64,000 nucleotides of DNA from NCBI RefSeq assembly GCF_039544005.1, contig NZ_BAABKV010000001.1, forward strand, positions 6,262,001 to 6,326,000, written 5' to 3'. This DNA comes from Kitasatospora paranensis (GTDB taxonomy: Bacteria; Actinomycetota; Actinomycetes; Streptomycetales; Streptomycetaceae). Of this stretch, positions 34,778 through 45,568 are shown in pieces. A program made the translations under genes and the position numbers. Below the pieces are notes generated by a model that was not told the DNA's origin, made no database searches, and saw nothing but the letters and a program-made list of their open reading frames with translations. Position 1 is the first letter of the stretch. Each line of letters begins with the position of its first letter.

Positions 34778-34784
34778 CGCCCGT

Positions 34785-36817
34785 GTGTTCAATCTGCCCC
34801 AGGCGCTCAAGCGCCTCGTGATCGGCCGCGCGATGCGCAGCGAGGAGCTGGGCGAGACGCTGCTCCCCAAGCGCCTGGCCCTGCCGATCTTCGCTTCCGA
34901 CCCGCTCTCCTCGGTGGCCTACGCCACCCAGGAGATCCTGCTGGTGCTCACCGTCGGCGGCACCGCCTTCCTGTACCTGACCCCGTGGATCGCGGCCGCC
35001 GTGGTGGCGCTCATGGTCGTCGTGGTGCTCTCGTACCGGCAGGTGGTGCACGCCTACCCGAGCGGCGGCGGCTCCTACGAGGTGGTGTCCCGCAACCTCG
35101 GGGCCAACGCGGGCCTGGTGGTGGCCGCCTCGCTCCTCGTCGACTACGTGATGACGGTGGCGGTGTCGGTCGCCTCCGGGGTGGACAACATCATCTCCGC
35201 CTTCCCGGGCATCGCCGACTACCGGGTGCCGATGGCGGTCGGCTTCGTCGCCCTGCTGACGGCGATGAACCTGCGCGGCGTCCGCGAGTCCGGCAAGGCG
35301 TTCGCGGCGCCCACCTACGTCTTCATCGGCGCGATCCTGCTGATGATCGCGACCGGTCTGGTGCGGATGGTGTTCGGCGACGCGCCGGTCGCGGAGAGCG
35401 CCGCCTACGGCGTCACCGCCTCGCACGGCAAGGACTCCTCGCCGGGCTCGCCCTGCTGATGCTGGGCCTGCGCGCCTTCGCCTCCGGGTGCACGGCGCTG
35501 ACCGGTGTCGAGGCGATCTCCAACGGCGTCCCGGCGTTCCGCGCGCCCAAGTCGAAGAACGCCGCCTCCACCATGGCCGTCATGGGCCTGACCGCGATCG
35601 TCATGTTCATCGGGGTGACGGCCCTGGCGCTGGTCGCCAAGGTGCACTACGTGGACGACCCGTGCCAGCTGACCGGCATCGCCGGCGACTGCGCCGCGTT
35701 CACCCAGCAGACGGTGATCGCCCAGCTGGCATCGGCGATCTTCGGCGGCAGCAGCAGCCTGCTGTTCTACCTGGTGCAGGCGGCCACCGCGCTGGTGCTC
35801 ATCCTGGCCGCGAACACCGCCTTCAACGGGTTCCCGCTGCTGGCCTCGATCCTCGCCGAGCACCGCTACCTGCCCCGCCAGATGCACACCCGCGGCGACC
35901 GCCTGGCCTTCTCCAACGGCATCATCGCGCTCGCCGTGGTCGCCGGCGGCCTGCTGTGGCTGTACGGCGCGGACGTCACCAGCCTGATCCACCTGTACAT
36001 CCTGGGCGTCTTCACCTCGTTCACGCTCTCCCAGATCGGCATGGTCCGGCACTGGAACCGCGCGCTGCGCACCGAGACCGACCCGGCGGTGCGCCGGGCG
36101 GCCCTGCGCGCCCGGGTGATCAACGCCTTCGGCGCGGCCACCACCGCGCTGGTGCTGGTGATCGTGCTGATCACTAAGTTCACCCAGGGCGCCTGGCTGG
36201 CCGTGGTCGCGGCCGTGCTGCTCTGGCTGATGATGCGCGGCATCAGGCGCCACTACGACGCCGTCGCCGCCGAGCTGGCGGTGGACGACCCGCAGGCCGA
36301 GTCCGCCCGCCCGGCGCAGGTGCACGGCATCGTCCTGGTGTCCAAGCTCCACCGGCCCACGCTGCGGGCGCTGGGCTACGCCGAGGCGTTCCGTCCGGAC
36401 ACCCTGGAGGCGCTGTCGGTCGCCGTCGAGAAGGACGCCACCGAGGAACTGACCCGCCAGTGGGACGCGTTCGGGATCGGCGTGCCGCTGAAGGTGCTCG
36501 ACTCGCCCTACCGGGAGATCACCCGGCCGGTCGTCCAATACGTCCGGGAGTACCGGCGGAGCACGCCGCGGGACGCCGTCGCCGTGTTCATCCCGGAGTA
36601 CGTGGTCGGCCACTGGTGGGAGCACCTGCTGCACAACCAGTCCGCGCTCTGGCTGAAGAGCCGGCTGCTGTTCACCTCCGGCGTGATGGTCATCAGCGTG
36701 CCCTGGCAGCTCTCCTCGGCGCCGCGCGCCGACCACCCGGCCAGGCGCGCCCCCGGCGCGGTGCGGCGCGGCGAGCCCGAGCAGCGCCGGAAGGTCCCCG
36801 AGCCCGAGCGGCTCTGA
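34785..36817 (+). CDS. kimA: KimA-type high-affinity potassium importer (one frameshift)
   Basis: 677 residues if one base is added near 35432-35438. N-terminal ALKRLVIGRAMRSEELGETLLPKRLALPIFASDPLSSVAYATQEI closely follows B. subtilis KimA (formerly YdaO): helix 1 SDxLSSVAYxTQ, LSYRQVVHAYPSGGGSYEVV, LLVDYVMTVAVSVASGVDNI, LRAFASGCTALTGVEAISNGVPAF. Twelve helices then a cytosolic C-terminal domain (HGIVLVSKLHRPTLRALGYAEAF...LHNQSALWLKSRLLF). KimA is a proton-coupled K+ importer whose C-terminal domain is inhibited by c-di-AMP in Bacillus. Its position beside kdp supports potassium uptake. Confidence 0.8.
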
Positions 36818-36852
36818 CGGACGGGCCCCGGCAGGGGCTCAGGCACCTGTTC

Positions 36853-36900
36853 CGGCAGCGGGCCCCGGGCGGCGACCACGCCGCGCGGGGCCCGCTGCCG
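36853..36900 (+). terminator. Terminator after kimA
   Basis: Perfect 15-bp stem CGGCAGCGGGCCCCG / CGGGGCCCGCTGCCG enclosing an inner GCGGCG/CGCCGC pair, 36 bases after the stop. Confidence 0.75.
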
Positions 36901-36920
36901 TGGTGCGCCGCGGCCGGCAC

Positions 36921-36938
36921 CGTCAAGACCGCGTCAAG
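36921..36938 (+). promoter_or_regulatory. Direct repeat upstream of kdp, KdpE-like box
   Basis: CGTCAAG occurs at 36921-36927 and again at 36932-36938, an 11-base step as for OmpR-family (KdpE) dimers. A TATGGA -10 candidate lies at 36955-36960, 16 bases further. It is 147 bases upstream of the first kdp reading frame. Confidence 0.45.
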
Positions 36939-37084
36939 GCCGCAGGCCGGCCCGTATGGAGCGCGTCAGGGCCGCCCCAACGGGCTAAAACCGCTGGTTG
37001 GCTTCCTATGCCGGTCTTCCACCGGCGCCGGACGGGCTCCCTCGCGGGCCGCCCGGCCTGCCCCTCAGCCACCGTGGTGGAGCC

Positions 37085-37168
37085 ATGTCGGACCTCGTCT
37101 TCGTCGGCGTCACGATCCTCGTGTTCGCCGTCATCGCCCTGATCGCCCGAGGGGTGGAGAAGCTGTGA
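37085..37168 (+). CDS. 27-residue membrane peptide before kdpF
   Basis: ATG 37085 after GTGGAG. One membrane helix: SDLVFVGVTILVFAVIALIA followed by RGVEKL. Its stop overlaps kdpF's GTG (GTGA), so it is certainly translated with the operon. Size and topology resemble KdpF, which comes next; it may be a duplicated or regulatory KdpF-like subunit. A conserved small protein of this sort before kdpF is seen in streptomycetes, function unknown. Confidence 0.65.
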   Translation: MSDLVFVGVTILVFAVIALIARGVEKL

Positions 37169-37254
37169 CCGCGGAGAACGTCGTGGGCCTGCTCGTCGCA
37201 GCGGCCCTGATCGGCTACCTCGTCCTCGCGCTGATCCACCCGGAGAAGTTCTGA
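37165..37254 (+). CDS. kdpF: KdpF, small subunit of the potassium P-type ATPase
   Basis: 29 residues, the family's usual length: MTAENVVGLLVAAALIGYLV then LALIHPEKF, the ALIHPEKF ending being diagnostic. A single membrane helix stabilises the KdpFABC complex. GTG start overlaps the upstream peptide; KdpA starts two bases after the stop. Confidence 0.9.
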   Translation: MTAENVVGLLVAAALIGYLVLALIHPEKF

Positions 37255-37256
37255 CC

Positions 37257-38918
37257 ATGAGTGCCACTCTCGCGGGCTGGCTGCAGGCCCTCGCCCTGGT
37301 GGGCGCCCTGGCCCTGTGCTACCGCCCCCTCGGCGACTACATCGCCAAGCTCCTCACCTCCGCCAGACACCTCAGAATCGAACGCGGCCTGTACAAGGTC
37401 GTCGGCGTCGACGGCGACGCCGACCAGCGCTGGCCCGTCTACCTCCGCTCGGTGCTGGCCTTCTCCGCCGTCTCCGTGCTCTTCCTGTACGGGCTGATCC
37501 GCCTCCAGACCCACCTGCTGCTGAGCCTCGGCGTGCCGCAGATGGCGGCGCACCAGGCCTGGAACACCGCGATCTCCTTCACCACCAACACCAACTGGCA
37601 GTCCTACAGCGGCGAGTCCGCGATGGGGCACCTCGTCCAGATGGCCGGCCTCGCGGTGCAGAACTTCGTCTCCGCTGCGGTGGGCATCGCCGTGGTCGCC
37701 GCGCTGATCCGCGGCTTCACCCGCAACCGCACCGACCGCCTCGGCAACTTCTGGGTCGACCTCACCCGGATCGTGCTGCGCCTGCTGCTGCCGGTCTCGA
37801 TCGTCTTCGCGCTGGTCCTGGTGGCCAACGGGGTGGTGCAGAACTTCCACGGCTTCCACGAGCTGACCACGCTCACCGGCAACCCGCAGGCGATACCCGG
37901 CGGCCCGGTCGCCTCGCAGGAGGTCATCAAGGAGCTCGGCACCAACGGCGGCGGCTTCTACAACGCCAACTCCGCCCACCCGTTCGAGAACCCGACCGGC
38001 CTCACCAACTGGCTGGAGATCTTCCTGCTGCTGGTGATCTCCTTCTCGCTGCCCCGCACCTTCGGCCGGATGGTCGGCGACCACCGGCAGGGCTACGCGA
38101 TCGTCGCCGTGATGGGCCTCTTCTGGGTCGCCTCCGCCGCGCTGATCACCTTCGCCGAGGCGCACCACTCCGGCACCGCCCTGCAGGCGGCCGGCGGCGC
38201 CATGGAGGGCAAGGAGCAGCGCTTCGGCATCGCGGCGTCCAGCCTCTTCGCCGCGTCGACGACACTGACCTCCACCGGCGCGGTGAACTCCTTCCACGAC
38301 TCGTTCACGCCGTTCGGCGGCGGCCTCACGATCTTCAACATGATGCTCGGCGAGATCGCGCCCGGCGGCACCGGATCCGGCCTGTACGGCATGCTGATCC
38401 TGGCCATCGTGGCGGTGTTCGTGGCCGGTCTGATGGTCGGGCGCACCCCGGAGTACCTGGGCAAGAAGCTCGGCGGCAGGGAGATGAAGTTCGCCTCCCT
38501 CTACATCCTCACCACCCCGGCGATCGTGCTGATCGGCACCGGTGTCGCGATGGCGCTGCCCGCCGAGCGCGCCGGGATGCTGAACTCCGGGCCGCACGGC
38601 TTCTCCGAGGTCCTGTACGCGTTCACCTCGGCCGCCAACAACAACGGCTCGGCGTTCGCCGGCATCACGGTGAACACGCCGTGGTACGACACCGCGTTCG
38701 GCCTCGCGATGGTCCTCGGCCGCTTCCTGCCGATGGTGTTCGTGCTCGCCCTGGCCGGTTCGCTGGCCCGGCAGCAGCCCGTCCCGGCGACCCCGGGCAC
38801 CCTGCCCACGCACAAGCCGCTGTTCGTCGGACTCCTGTCCGGCGTCGTGCTGATCGTCGTCGGCCTCACCTACTTCCCGGCCCTGGCCCTCGGGCCGATC
38901 GCAGAAGGTCTCCACTGA
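37257..38918 (+). CDS. kdpA: KdpA, potassium-binding channel subunit
   Basis: 553 residues. Four selectivity-filter loops of the Trk/Ktr/Kdp type are visible: TSFTTNTNWQSYSGES (first), TNGGGFYNANSAHPFENPT (second), SSTTLTSTGAVNSFHDSFTPFGG (third) and TSAANNNGSAFAGI (fourth). Ten membrane helices. KdpA selects K+ and feeds it to the KdpB pump. Stop and KdpB start overlap as TGATG. The gene is intact, unlike its neighbour. Confidence 0.95.
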   Translation: MSATLAGWLQALALVGALALCYRPLGDYIAKLLTSARHLRIERGLYKVVGVDGDADQRWPVYLRSVLAFSAVSVLFLYGLIRLQTHLLLSLGVPQMAAHQAWNTAISFTTNTNWQSYSGESAMGHLVQMAGLAVQNFVSAAVGIAVVAALIRGFTRNRTDRLGNFWVDLTRIVLRLLLPVSIVFALVLVANGVVQNFHGFHELTTLTGNPQAIPGGPVASQEVIKELGTNGGGFYNANSAHPFENPTGLTNWLEIFLLLVISFSLPRTFGRMVGDHRQGYAIVAVMGLFWVASAALITFAEAHHSGTALQAAGGAMEGKEQRFGIAASSLFAASTTLTSTGAVNSFHDSFTPFGGGLTIFNMMLGEIAPGGTGSGLYGMLILAIVAVFVAGLMVGRTPEYLGKKLGGREMKFASLYILTTPAIVLIGTGVAMALPAERAGMLNSGPHGFSEVLYAFTSAANNNGSAFAGITVNTPWYDTAFGLAMVLGRFLPMVFVLALAGSLARQQPVPATPGTLPTHKPLFVGLLSGVVLIVVGLTYFPALALGPIAEGLH

Positions 38919-41030
38919 TGTCCACCACCCTCACACCGGCCCCCGCACCGGCGGACCAGGGCCCCGCGACCGCGCACAGAGTCTCCAGCGGCCTCCTCGA
39001 CCCCAAGCTGATCGTCGCCTCCCTGCCCGACGCGGTGAAGAAGCTCGACCCGCGCGTCATGGTCAAGAACCCGGTCATGTTCGTGGTCGAGGTCGGTTCG
39101 GTCGTGACGACGGTCTCCGCGGTCGCCCACCCGTCCGTGTTCGCGTGGGCGATCACGGTCTGGCTCTGGCTCACCACCGTCTTCGCCAACCTGGCCGAGG
39201 CCGTGGCCGAGGGCCGCGGCAAGGCGCAGGCCGACACCCTGCGCCGCGCCAGGACGGAGACCATGGCCCGCCGCCTCACCGGCTGGCCCGCCTCGCAGGC
39301 GGAGGAGGCCGTCGCCGGGGCCGCGCTCCGGCTCGGCGACCACGTGGTGGTCGAGGCCGGCCAGACGATCCCGGGCGACGGCGACGTCGTCGAGGGCGTC
39401 GCCTCGGTCGACGAGTCCGCGATCACCGGCGAGTCCGCGCCCGTGATCCGCGAGTCCGGCGGCGACCGCTCCGCGGTGACCGGCGGCACCAAGGTGCTGT
39501 CCGACCGGATCGTCGTGAAGATCTCCTCCGAGCCCGGCAAGACCTTCATCGACCGGATGATCGCCCTGGTCGAGGGCGCCGCCCGGCAGAAGACCCCGAA
39601 CGAGATCGCGCTCAACATCCTGCTGGCGTCCCTGACCATCGTGTTCCTGGTCGCGGTCGTCACCCTGCAGCCGATGGCGACCTTCGCCGGCGCGCCGCAG
39701 TCGATGATCGTGCTGGTCGCGCTCATCGTCGCGCTCATCCCCACCACCATCGGCGCCCTGCTCTCCGCGATCGGCATCGCCGGCATGGACCGCCTGGTGC
39801 AGCGCAACGTGCTCGCCATGTCGGGCCGTGCGGTGGAGGCCGCCGGCGACGTCAACACCCTGCTGCTCGACAAGACGGGCACCATCACCCTCGGCAACCG
39901 GCAGGCCTCCGAGTTCCAGCCGGCGAGCGGTGTCACCGTCGAGGAGCTCGCGGACGCCGCCCAGCTCTCCTCGCTCGCCGACGAGACCCCCGAGGGCCGT
40001 TCGATCGTCGTCCTCGCCAAGACCGGCTACGGCCTGCGGGCCCGCGCCCAGGGCGAGCTGGCGCACGCCACCTGGGTGCCGTTCACCGCGCAGACCCGGA
40101 TGTCCGGTGTCGACCTCGACGAGCCGGACGGCGTCCACCAGGTCCGCAAGGGCGCGGCCGGTTCGGTGAGCCGGTGGGTGACGGAGAACGGCGGCAGCGT
40201 CGGCAGTGACGTCGCCCGGCTGGTCGACGGCATCTCCGCCGCCGGCGGCACCCGCTGGTGGTCGCCTCGAAGATCGGCGACGGGACTCCTCGCGTCCTGG
40301 GTGTGATCCACCTCAAGGACGTCGTCAAGGCCGGCATGAAGGAGCGCTTCGACGAGCTGCGCCGGATGGGCATCCGGACCGTGATGATCACCGGTGACAA
40401 CCCGCTGACCGCCCGGGCGATCGCGGAGGAGGCCGGCGTCGACGACTTCCTCGCCGAGGCCACGCCCGAGGACAAGATGGCCCTCATCAAGAAGGAGCAG
40501 GCCGGCGGCAAGCTCGTCGCGATGACCGGCGACGGCACCAACGACGCCCCCGCGCTGGCCCAGGCCGACGTCGGCGTCGCGATGAACACCGGCACCATGG
40601 CGGCCAAGGAGGCCGGCAACATGGTGGACCTCGACTCCAACCCCACCAAGCTGATCGAGATCGTCGAGATCGGCAAGCAACTCCTGATCACCCGGGGCGC
40701 GCTGACGACCTTCTCGATCGCCAACGACGTCGCCAAGTACTTCGCGATCATCCCCGCGATGTTCGCTGGCGTCTACCCGGGGCTGCGCCACCTCAACATC
40801 ATGGGGCTGCACAGCCCCAGTCCGCCATCACCTCGGCGATCGTCTTCAACGCGCTGGTCATCGTGGGGCTCATCCCGCTCGCCCTGCGCGGCGTCAAGTA
40901 CCGCCCCTCGGATGCCAGTTCTCTGCTGCGCCGGAACATCGCGGTGTACGGCTTCGGCGGCCTGATCGTGCCCTTCGTCGGCATCAAGGCCATCGACCTG
41001 ATCGTCCAGTTCATCCCCGGCCTCAGCTGA
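38918..41030 (+). CDS. kdpB: KdpB, ATPase subunit of the potassium pump (two frameshifts)
   Basis: 704 residues when one base is added in the C run at 40251-40253 and one in 40815-40818; 2113 + 2 is divisible by three. P-type ATPase motifs: TGES in SAITGESAPV, PTTIGALLSAIGIAG, phosphorylation site DKTGTITLGN, KGAAGSV, and MVTGDNPLTA-like MITGDNPLTARAIA and MTGDGTNDAPALAQADVGVAMNTGT. The product uses ATP to pull K+ through KdpA. The parts in different frames join seamlessly, so the gene is very likely intact in the organism. Confidence 0.9.
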
Positions 41031-41051
41031 TCCCCGGAAGGAGGAAGCACC

Positions 41052-41681
41052 ATGCCCAAGCCCCTGCCCACCACCGTGCGCACCCACCTCACCGCCCTGC
41101 GGATGCTGCTGGTGATGACCGTGATCCTCGGCCTCGCCTACCCGCTGCTCGTCACCGGCATCGCCCAGGCCGCCTTCCCCGCCAAGGCCGACGGCTCGAT
41201 CGTGAAGGCCGACGGCAAGGAGGTCGGCTCCAGCCTGCTCGGCCAGAACTACGACCTCCCCAAGAAGCACCCCGACGACCCGAACGAGCAGGCCCAGCCG
41301 GACCCGAAGTGGTTCCAGCCCCGGCCCGCCGCCAACGCCTACGACCCGAAGAGCTCCGGCGCGTCCAACCTCGGCCCCGACAGCGAGGACCTGCTCAAGG
41401 CCGTCCAGGAGCGCCGCGCCGCCGTCGCCGCCTTCGACGGCGTCGCCCCGGCGAGCGTCCCGGTGGACGCCGTCACCGCCTCCGGCTCCGGCCTCGACCC
41501 GCAGATCTCCGTCGCCTACGCGAAGGAGCAGGTCGACCGCGTCGCCAAGGCCCGCAACCTCTCCGTGGACACCCTGAACAAGCTGATCGGCACGTACACC
41601 GACGGCCGCTCGCTCGGCTTCCTCGGCCAGGCCGGCGTCAATGTCGTCCTGCTCAACAACGCTCTCGCCAGCACGAAGTGA
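41052..41681 (+). CDS. kdpC: KdpC, stabilising subunit of the potassium pump
   Basis: 209 residues, ATG 41052 after GGAAGGAGG. One N-terminal membrane helix (LLVMTVILGLAYPLLVTGIAQ), then the extracytoplasmic domain with GSSLLGQNYDLPKKHPDDP, WFQPRPAANAYDPKSSGASNLGP, and the closing SGSGLDPQISVAYAKEQVDRVAKARNLSVDTLNKLI. All are KdpC signatures. Confidence 0.95.
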   Translation: MPKPLPTTVRTHLTALRMLLVMTVILGLAYPLLVTGIAQAAFPAKADGSIVKADGKEVGSSLLGQNYDLPKKHPDDPNEQAQPDPKWFQPRPAANAYDPKSSGASNLGPDSEDLLKAVQERRAAVAAFDGVAPASVPVDAVTASGSGLDPQISVAYAKEQVDRVAKARNLSVDTLNKLIGTYTDGRSLGFLGQAGVNVVLLNNALASTK

Positions 41682-41797
41682 CCGTCCGTCCGATCGACGG
41701 ACGACGCCGGGCCGGCCCGGGCGCGCGGGGTGACCGCGCACCCGGGCCGGCCGTCCCCGTACCCGGCCCGCCGCCCCTGCGAGGAGACACCCCTGCC

Positions 41798-44382
41798 ATG
41801 CCCCGCCACCCCGCCCCCGCCGCGCGCGGCCGGCTGAGGGTCTACCTCGGCGCCGCCCCCGGCGTCGGCAAGACCTACCGGATGCTGGACGAGGCCCGCC
41901 GCCGGCGCGAGCGCGGCGCCGACGTCGTGATCGGCTACCTGGAGTGCCACGGCCGGCGGCACACCCGCCGGATGGCGGACGGACTGGAGGTGCTGCCACG
42001 CGCCCGGCGGTCCTACCGGGACGCGGAGTTCGAGGAGATGGACCTCGACGCACTGCTCGCCCGCCGGCCCGCGGTCGCCCTCGTCGACGAACTCGCCCAC
42101 ACCAACATCCCCGGCGGGCGCAACGCCAAGCGCTGGCAGGACGTCGACGAGCTGCTCGCGGCCGGGATCGACGTCATCACCACCGTCAACATCCAGCACC
42201 TCGAATCGCTCAACGACGTCGTCCAGAAGATCACCGGCATCCCGCAGCGGGAGACCGTCCCCGACGAGGTCGTCCGCCGGGCCGACCAGATCGAGCTGGT
42301 CGACATGGCCCCCAGGCCCTGCGCCGCCGGATGGCGCACGGCAACGTCTACCAGGCGGAGAAGGTGGACGCCGCGCTCTCCCACTACTTCCGGGTCGGCA
42401 ACCTCACCGCGCTGCGCGAACTCGCCCTGCTCTGGGTGGCCGGCCGGGTCGACGAGGGCCTGCGCGACTACCGCGCCATCCATGCCATCGACCGGGTCTG
42501 GGAGACCCGCGAACGCGTCGTCGTCGCCCTCACCGGCGGCCCGGAGGGCGAGACGCTGATCCGCCGGGCCGCCCGGATCTCCGACCGGACGGCCGGCGGC
42601 GAACTGCTCGCCGTCCACGTCACCCGCAGCGACGGCCTGGCCGGTGCCTCACCCGGCGCGCTCGCCGAGCAGCGGCGGCTGGTCGAGACCCTCGGCGGCA
42701 GCTACCACGTGGTGGTCGGCGACGACATCGCCGCCGCGCTGCTCGCCTTCGCCCGCGCGCACGACGCCACCCAGCTCGTCCTCGGCACCAGCCGCCGGGG
42801 GCGGATCAACCGCTTCCTCACCGGCCCCGGCATCGGCGAGACCACCGTGGACGCCTCCGAGGACATCGACGTCCACATGGTCACCCACGCCTTCACCGGC
42901 CGCGGCCGGCTGCCCTCGCTCGGCCGGCGCCACTCCCGCCGCCGCACCGTCGCCGGCTTCGTCGCCGGCCTGGTCGTCCCCACCCTGCTGACCCTGCTGC
43001 TGTCGCGCTTCCACGGCTCCGTCAACCTGACCACCGACGCCCTGATCTTCCAGCTCGGCGTGGTGGCGGTGGCGCTGCTCGGCGGCGCGACCTCCGCCCT
43101 CCTGGCCTCGCTGACCGCCTCGCTGCTGCTCAACTGGTTCTTCATCCCGCCCGTCCACACCTTCACCATCGGCGAGAGCAACAACATCATCGCGCTGCTG
43201 GTCTTCGCCGCGGTGGCGCTGACGGTGTCCACCGTGGTCGACCACGCCACCCGGCTCACCGCCCGGGCGGCCCGTGCCACCGCCGAGGCGGAGACCCTCT
43301 CCACCCTCGCCGGCAGCGTGCTGCGCGGCGCGGACGCGCTGCCCGCGCTGCTGGAGCGCACGCGGACGGCGTTCGCCATGGACTCCGTCGCCCTGCTGGA
43401 CCGGGCGGCCGGCCGGGTGCTGGCCCGGAGCGACGCCGACGGCCCGCCCACCGCCGACCGGCCGGTCACCGAACTGCCGGTCGGCCCGGACGCGCTCCTC
43501 GTGCTGACCGGCCGCCGGCTGCCCGCCGCCGACCAGAAGGTGCTGACCGCGTTCGGCGCGCACGTCGCGGCCGCCCTGGAACGCGACCGGCTGGCCACGG
43601 TCGCCGCCGAGGTCGAACCGATCCGGGCCGCCGACCGGATGCGCACCGCCCTGCTCGCCGCGGTCAGCCACGACCTGCGCACTCCGCTGGCTGCCGCCCT
43701 CGCCTCGATCGGCTCCCTGCGCAGCCCGGACGTCGAATTCTCCGACGCCGACCGGGCCGAGCTGCTCGACCTCGCCGACGCCTCGCTCGTCCGGCTCACC
43801 CGGCTGGTCGACAATCTGCTCGACATGAGCCGGCTGCAGGCCGGCGCCCTCACCCTGCACCTGCGGCCCACCCACCTGGACGAGGTGCTGCCCCGCGCGC
43901 TGGACTCGCTGGCCGACCCCGACGCCCCCGTCCGCCCGCTCGACCTCGACACCGCCCCGCCCGTGCTCGCCGACCCGCCGCTGCTGGAACGCGTGCTGGC
44001 CAACGTGGTGACCAACGCCCTGCGGTACAACGCACCCGGCGCGCCGGTGCTGGTGACCGCCAGCGGCCTGCTCGACCGGGTGGAGATCCGGGTGGTCGAC
44101 CGCGGGCCCGGCATCGCGCCCGAGGACCGCGACCGCGTCTTCCTGCCGTTCCAGCGCCTCGGCGACAGCGACAACACCACCGGAGTCGGCCTGGGCCTCG
44201 CCCTCTCCCGGGGCCTGGCCGAGGCGATGGGCGGCTCGCTGGAGGTCGAGGACACCCCCGGCGGCGGCACCACCATGCTGCTCACCCTGCCGGCCGCCCC
44301 GGCCCCCGACGCCGCGCCCGGCCCCGGGCCCGACCGGGCGCCCGCTCCGGATCCGGGGGCCGTGCTCCCGGACGTGCCGTGA
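41798..44382 (+). CDS. kdpD: KdpD, potassium/osmotic sensor histidine kinase (one frameshift)
   Basis: 861 residues when one base is added in the C5 run 42309-42313. Order: KdpD N-terminal domain with Walker-like GAAPGVGKTYRML (residues about 15-27) and VDELAHTNIPGGRN; a Usp-like domain (VVVALTGGPEGETLIRRAARIS); four membrane helices (about 385-480); a GAF-like part; H-box AVSHDLRTPLAA; N-box NVVTNALRYN; G-boxes DRGPGIAPEDRDRVFLPF and TGVGLGLALSRGLAEAMGG. It senses K+ limitation and phosphorylates KdpE. RBS GAGGAG. The partner kdpE does not follow: a LysR gene on the other strand does. Confidence 0.9.
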
Positions 44383-44442
44383 GCCGCCCGGCGGAGGCCA
44401 CCGGGCCCGACGGCACCGGACCATACGGCACCCGGCCCGGCG

Positions 44443-45393
44443 TCACCAGGCCCGGGCGGCGCGCAGCAGCAGATCGCGGACCAGGACCACGTGCGGGTCG
44501 GCGGCCGCGCCGGGCCGCTCCACCAGGTAGGCGGTGTTGATCGGGGCGTCCGCGGGCTCCAGCAGCGCCACCAGGGCACCGGAGGCCAGCTCCTCCCGGC
44601 ACAGGTAGCGCGGCAGCACGGTGAAGCCGGCGCCGGCCGCCACCGCGGCCAGGGCGCCGCGCAGGTCGGGGACGGTGAGCGCGGCCGGGCGGGTCAGCCG
44701 GCGGCCGAAGACGTGCCGCCAGTACCGGCGGACGATCGGCAGGTCCGGCGCGTAGGCCACCAGCGGGACGTCGCTCAGCGCGGCCGGCCCCCGGCCGGCG
44801 ACCCCGTCCGGTCCGCCGGCCCGCTCGGCCCACCGCCCGCCGGCGACCAGTACGAACTCCTCGTCCGCCAGCGGGACGGCCGCCAGCGTCCGGCCGGGCG
44901 GCCGCGAGGTGGCGACCAGCAGGTCGTGACGGCCGGCCCGGAGCTCGGCCAGCAGTGGCTCGGTGAGCCCGGTCGCCACCCGCAGCCGGACGCCCTGCGC
45001 CACCAGCGGGGCCAGCGCGGGCAGCACCCGCAGGCAGAGCAGTTCGGCCGGGCCCGCCAGGTGGACGGGCTCGGCCGGGGCCTCGTCCCCGCCGAGGTGC
45101 GCGGCGGCCGCCGCGAGCGCGTCCAGCGGTCCGGTGACCCGGCCCGCCAGCTCGTCGGCGTACGGGGAGGGTTCGACGCCGCGCGGCAGCCGCCGGAAGA
45201 GCTCCCGGCCGAGCTGCTCCTCCAGGGTGCGGATCTGCGCCGTGACGGTGGACTGCGACAGCCCGAGCAGCGGCGCGGCCGCGGTGAACGAGCCGGCCCG
45301 GTGCACGGCGAGGAAGGTGCGCAGCAGGTTGAGGTCCGTCCCGGCCGGCGCGCGGCGCGCCGGCCGGGACGGATCGGGGCCGCGGGAGGTCAT
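44443..45393 (-). CDS. LysR-family transcriptional regulator
   Basis: 316 residues. HTH about 19-78: DLNLLRTFLAVHRAGSFTAAAPLLGLSQSTVTAQIRTLEEQLGRELFRR in order, the standard LysR start. The C-terminal effector domain spans about 105-310. Divergent from a DJ-1/PfpI gene, with an 18-bp palindrome in the spacer 23 bases from its own ATG. By family habit it activates or represses that neighbour and itself. Effector unknown. Confidence 0.85.
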   Translation of the reverse strand: MTSRGPDPSRPARRAPAGTDLNLLRTFLAVHRAGSFTAAAPLLGLSQSTVTAQIRTLEEQLGRELFRRLPRGVEPSPYADELAGRVTGPLDALAAAAAHLGGDEAPAEPVHLAGPAELLCLRVLPALAPLVAQGVRLRVATGLTEPLLAELRAGRHDLLVATSRPPGRTLAAVPLADEEFVLVAGGRWAERAGGPDGVAGRGPAALSDVPLVAYAPDLPIVRRYWRHVFGRRLTRPAALTVPDLRGALAAVAAGAGFTVLPRYLCREELASGALVALLEPADAPINTAYLVERPGAAADPHVVLVRDLLLRAARAW

Positions 45394-45416
45394 GGCGCGA
45401 CCCTAACCGGCGGGAG

Positions 45417-45434
45417 CCATCGGTTTCCCGATGG
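45417..45434. promoter_or_regulatory. 18-bp palindrome between LysR and DJ-1 genes
   Basis: CCATCGG-TTTC-CCGATGG: seven-base arms, exact, four-base centre. It lies 24 bases from the LysR start and 135 bases from the DJ-1 start, the usual place of a LysR recognition site, although the classic T-N11-A core is T-N10-A here. Confidence 0.55.
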
Positions 45435-45568
45435 CAGGCAGCGGTGTTCCTGGTGGAAGCCGGTGGGCCGGGCGCCTACGGTCGGAACCACGGCGCGACG
45501 GTGTCCCGGCCGGGGCACCGGAGCGCGACCCGGGCCCCGGCGGCCCGCACTCTCCTGGAGGACGAGAC

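Noticed and set aside
34526..34784. c-di-AMP (ydaO) riboswitch expected before a KimA gene
   Set aside because: None of the conserved blocks is present on either strand.
44383..44442. Possible remnant of kdpE after kdpD
   Set aside because: Only 60 bases, no receiver or winged-helix sequence on either strand.
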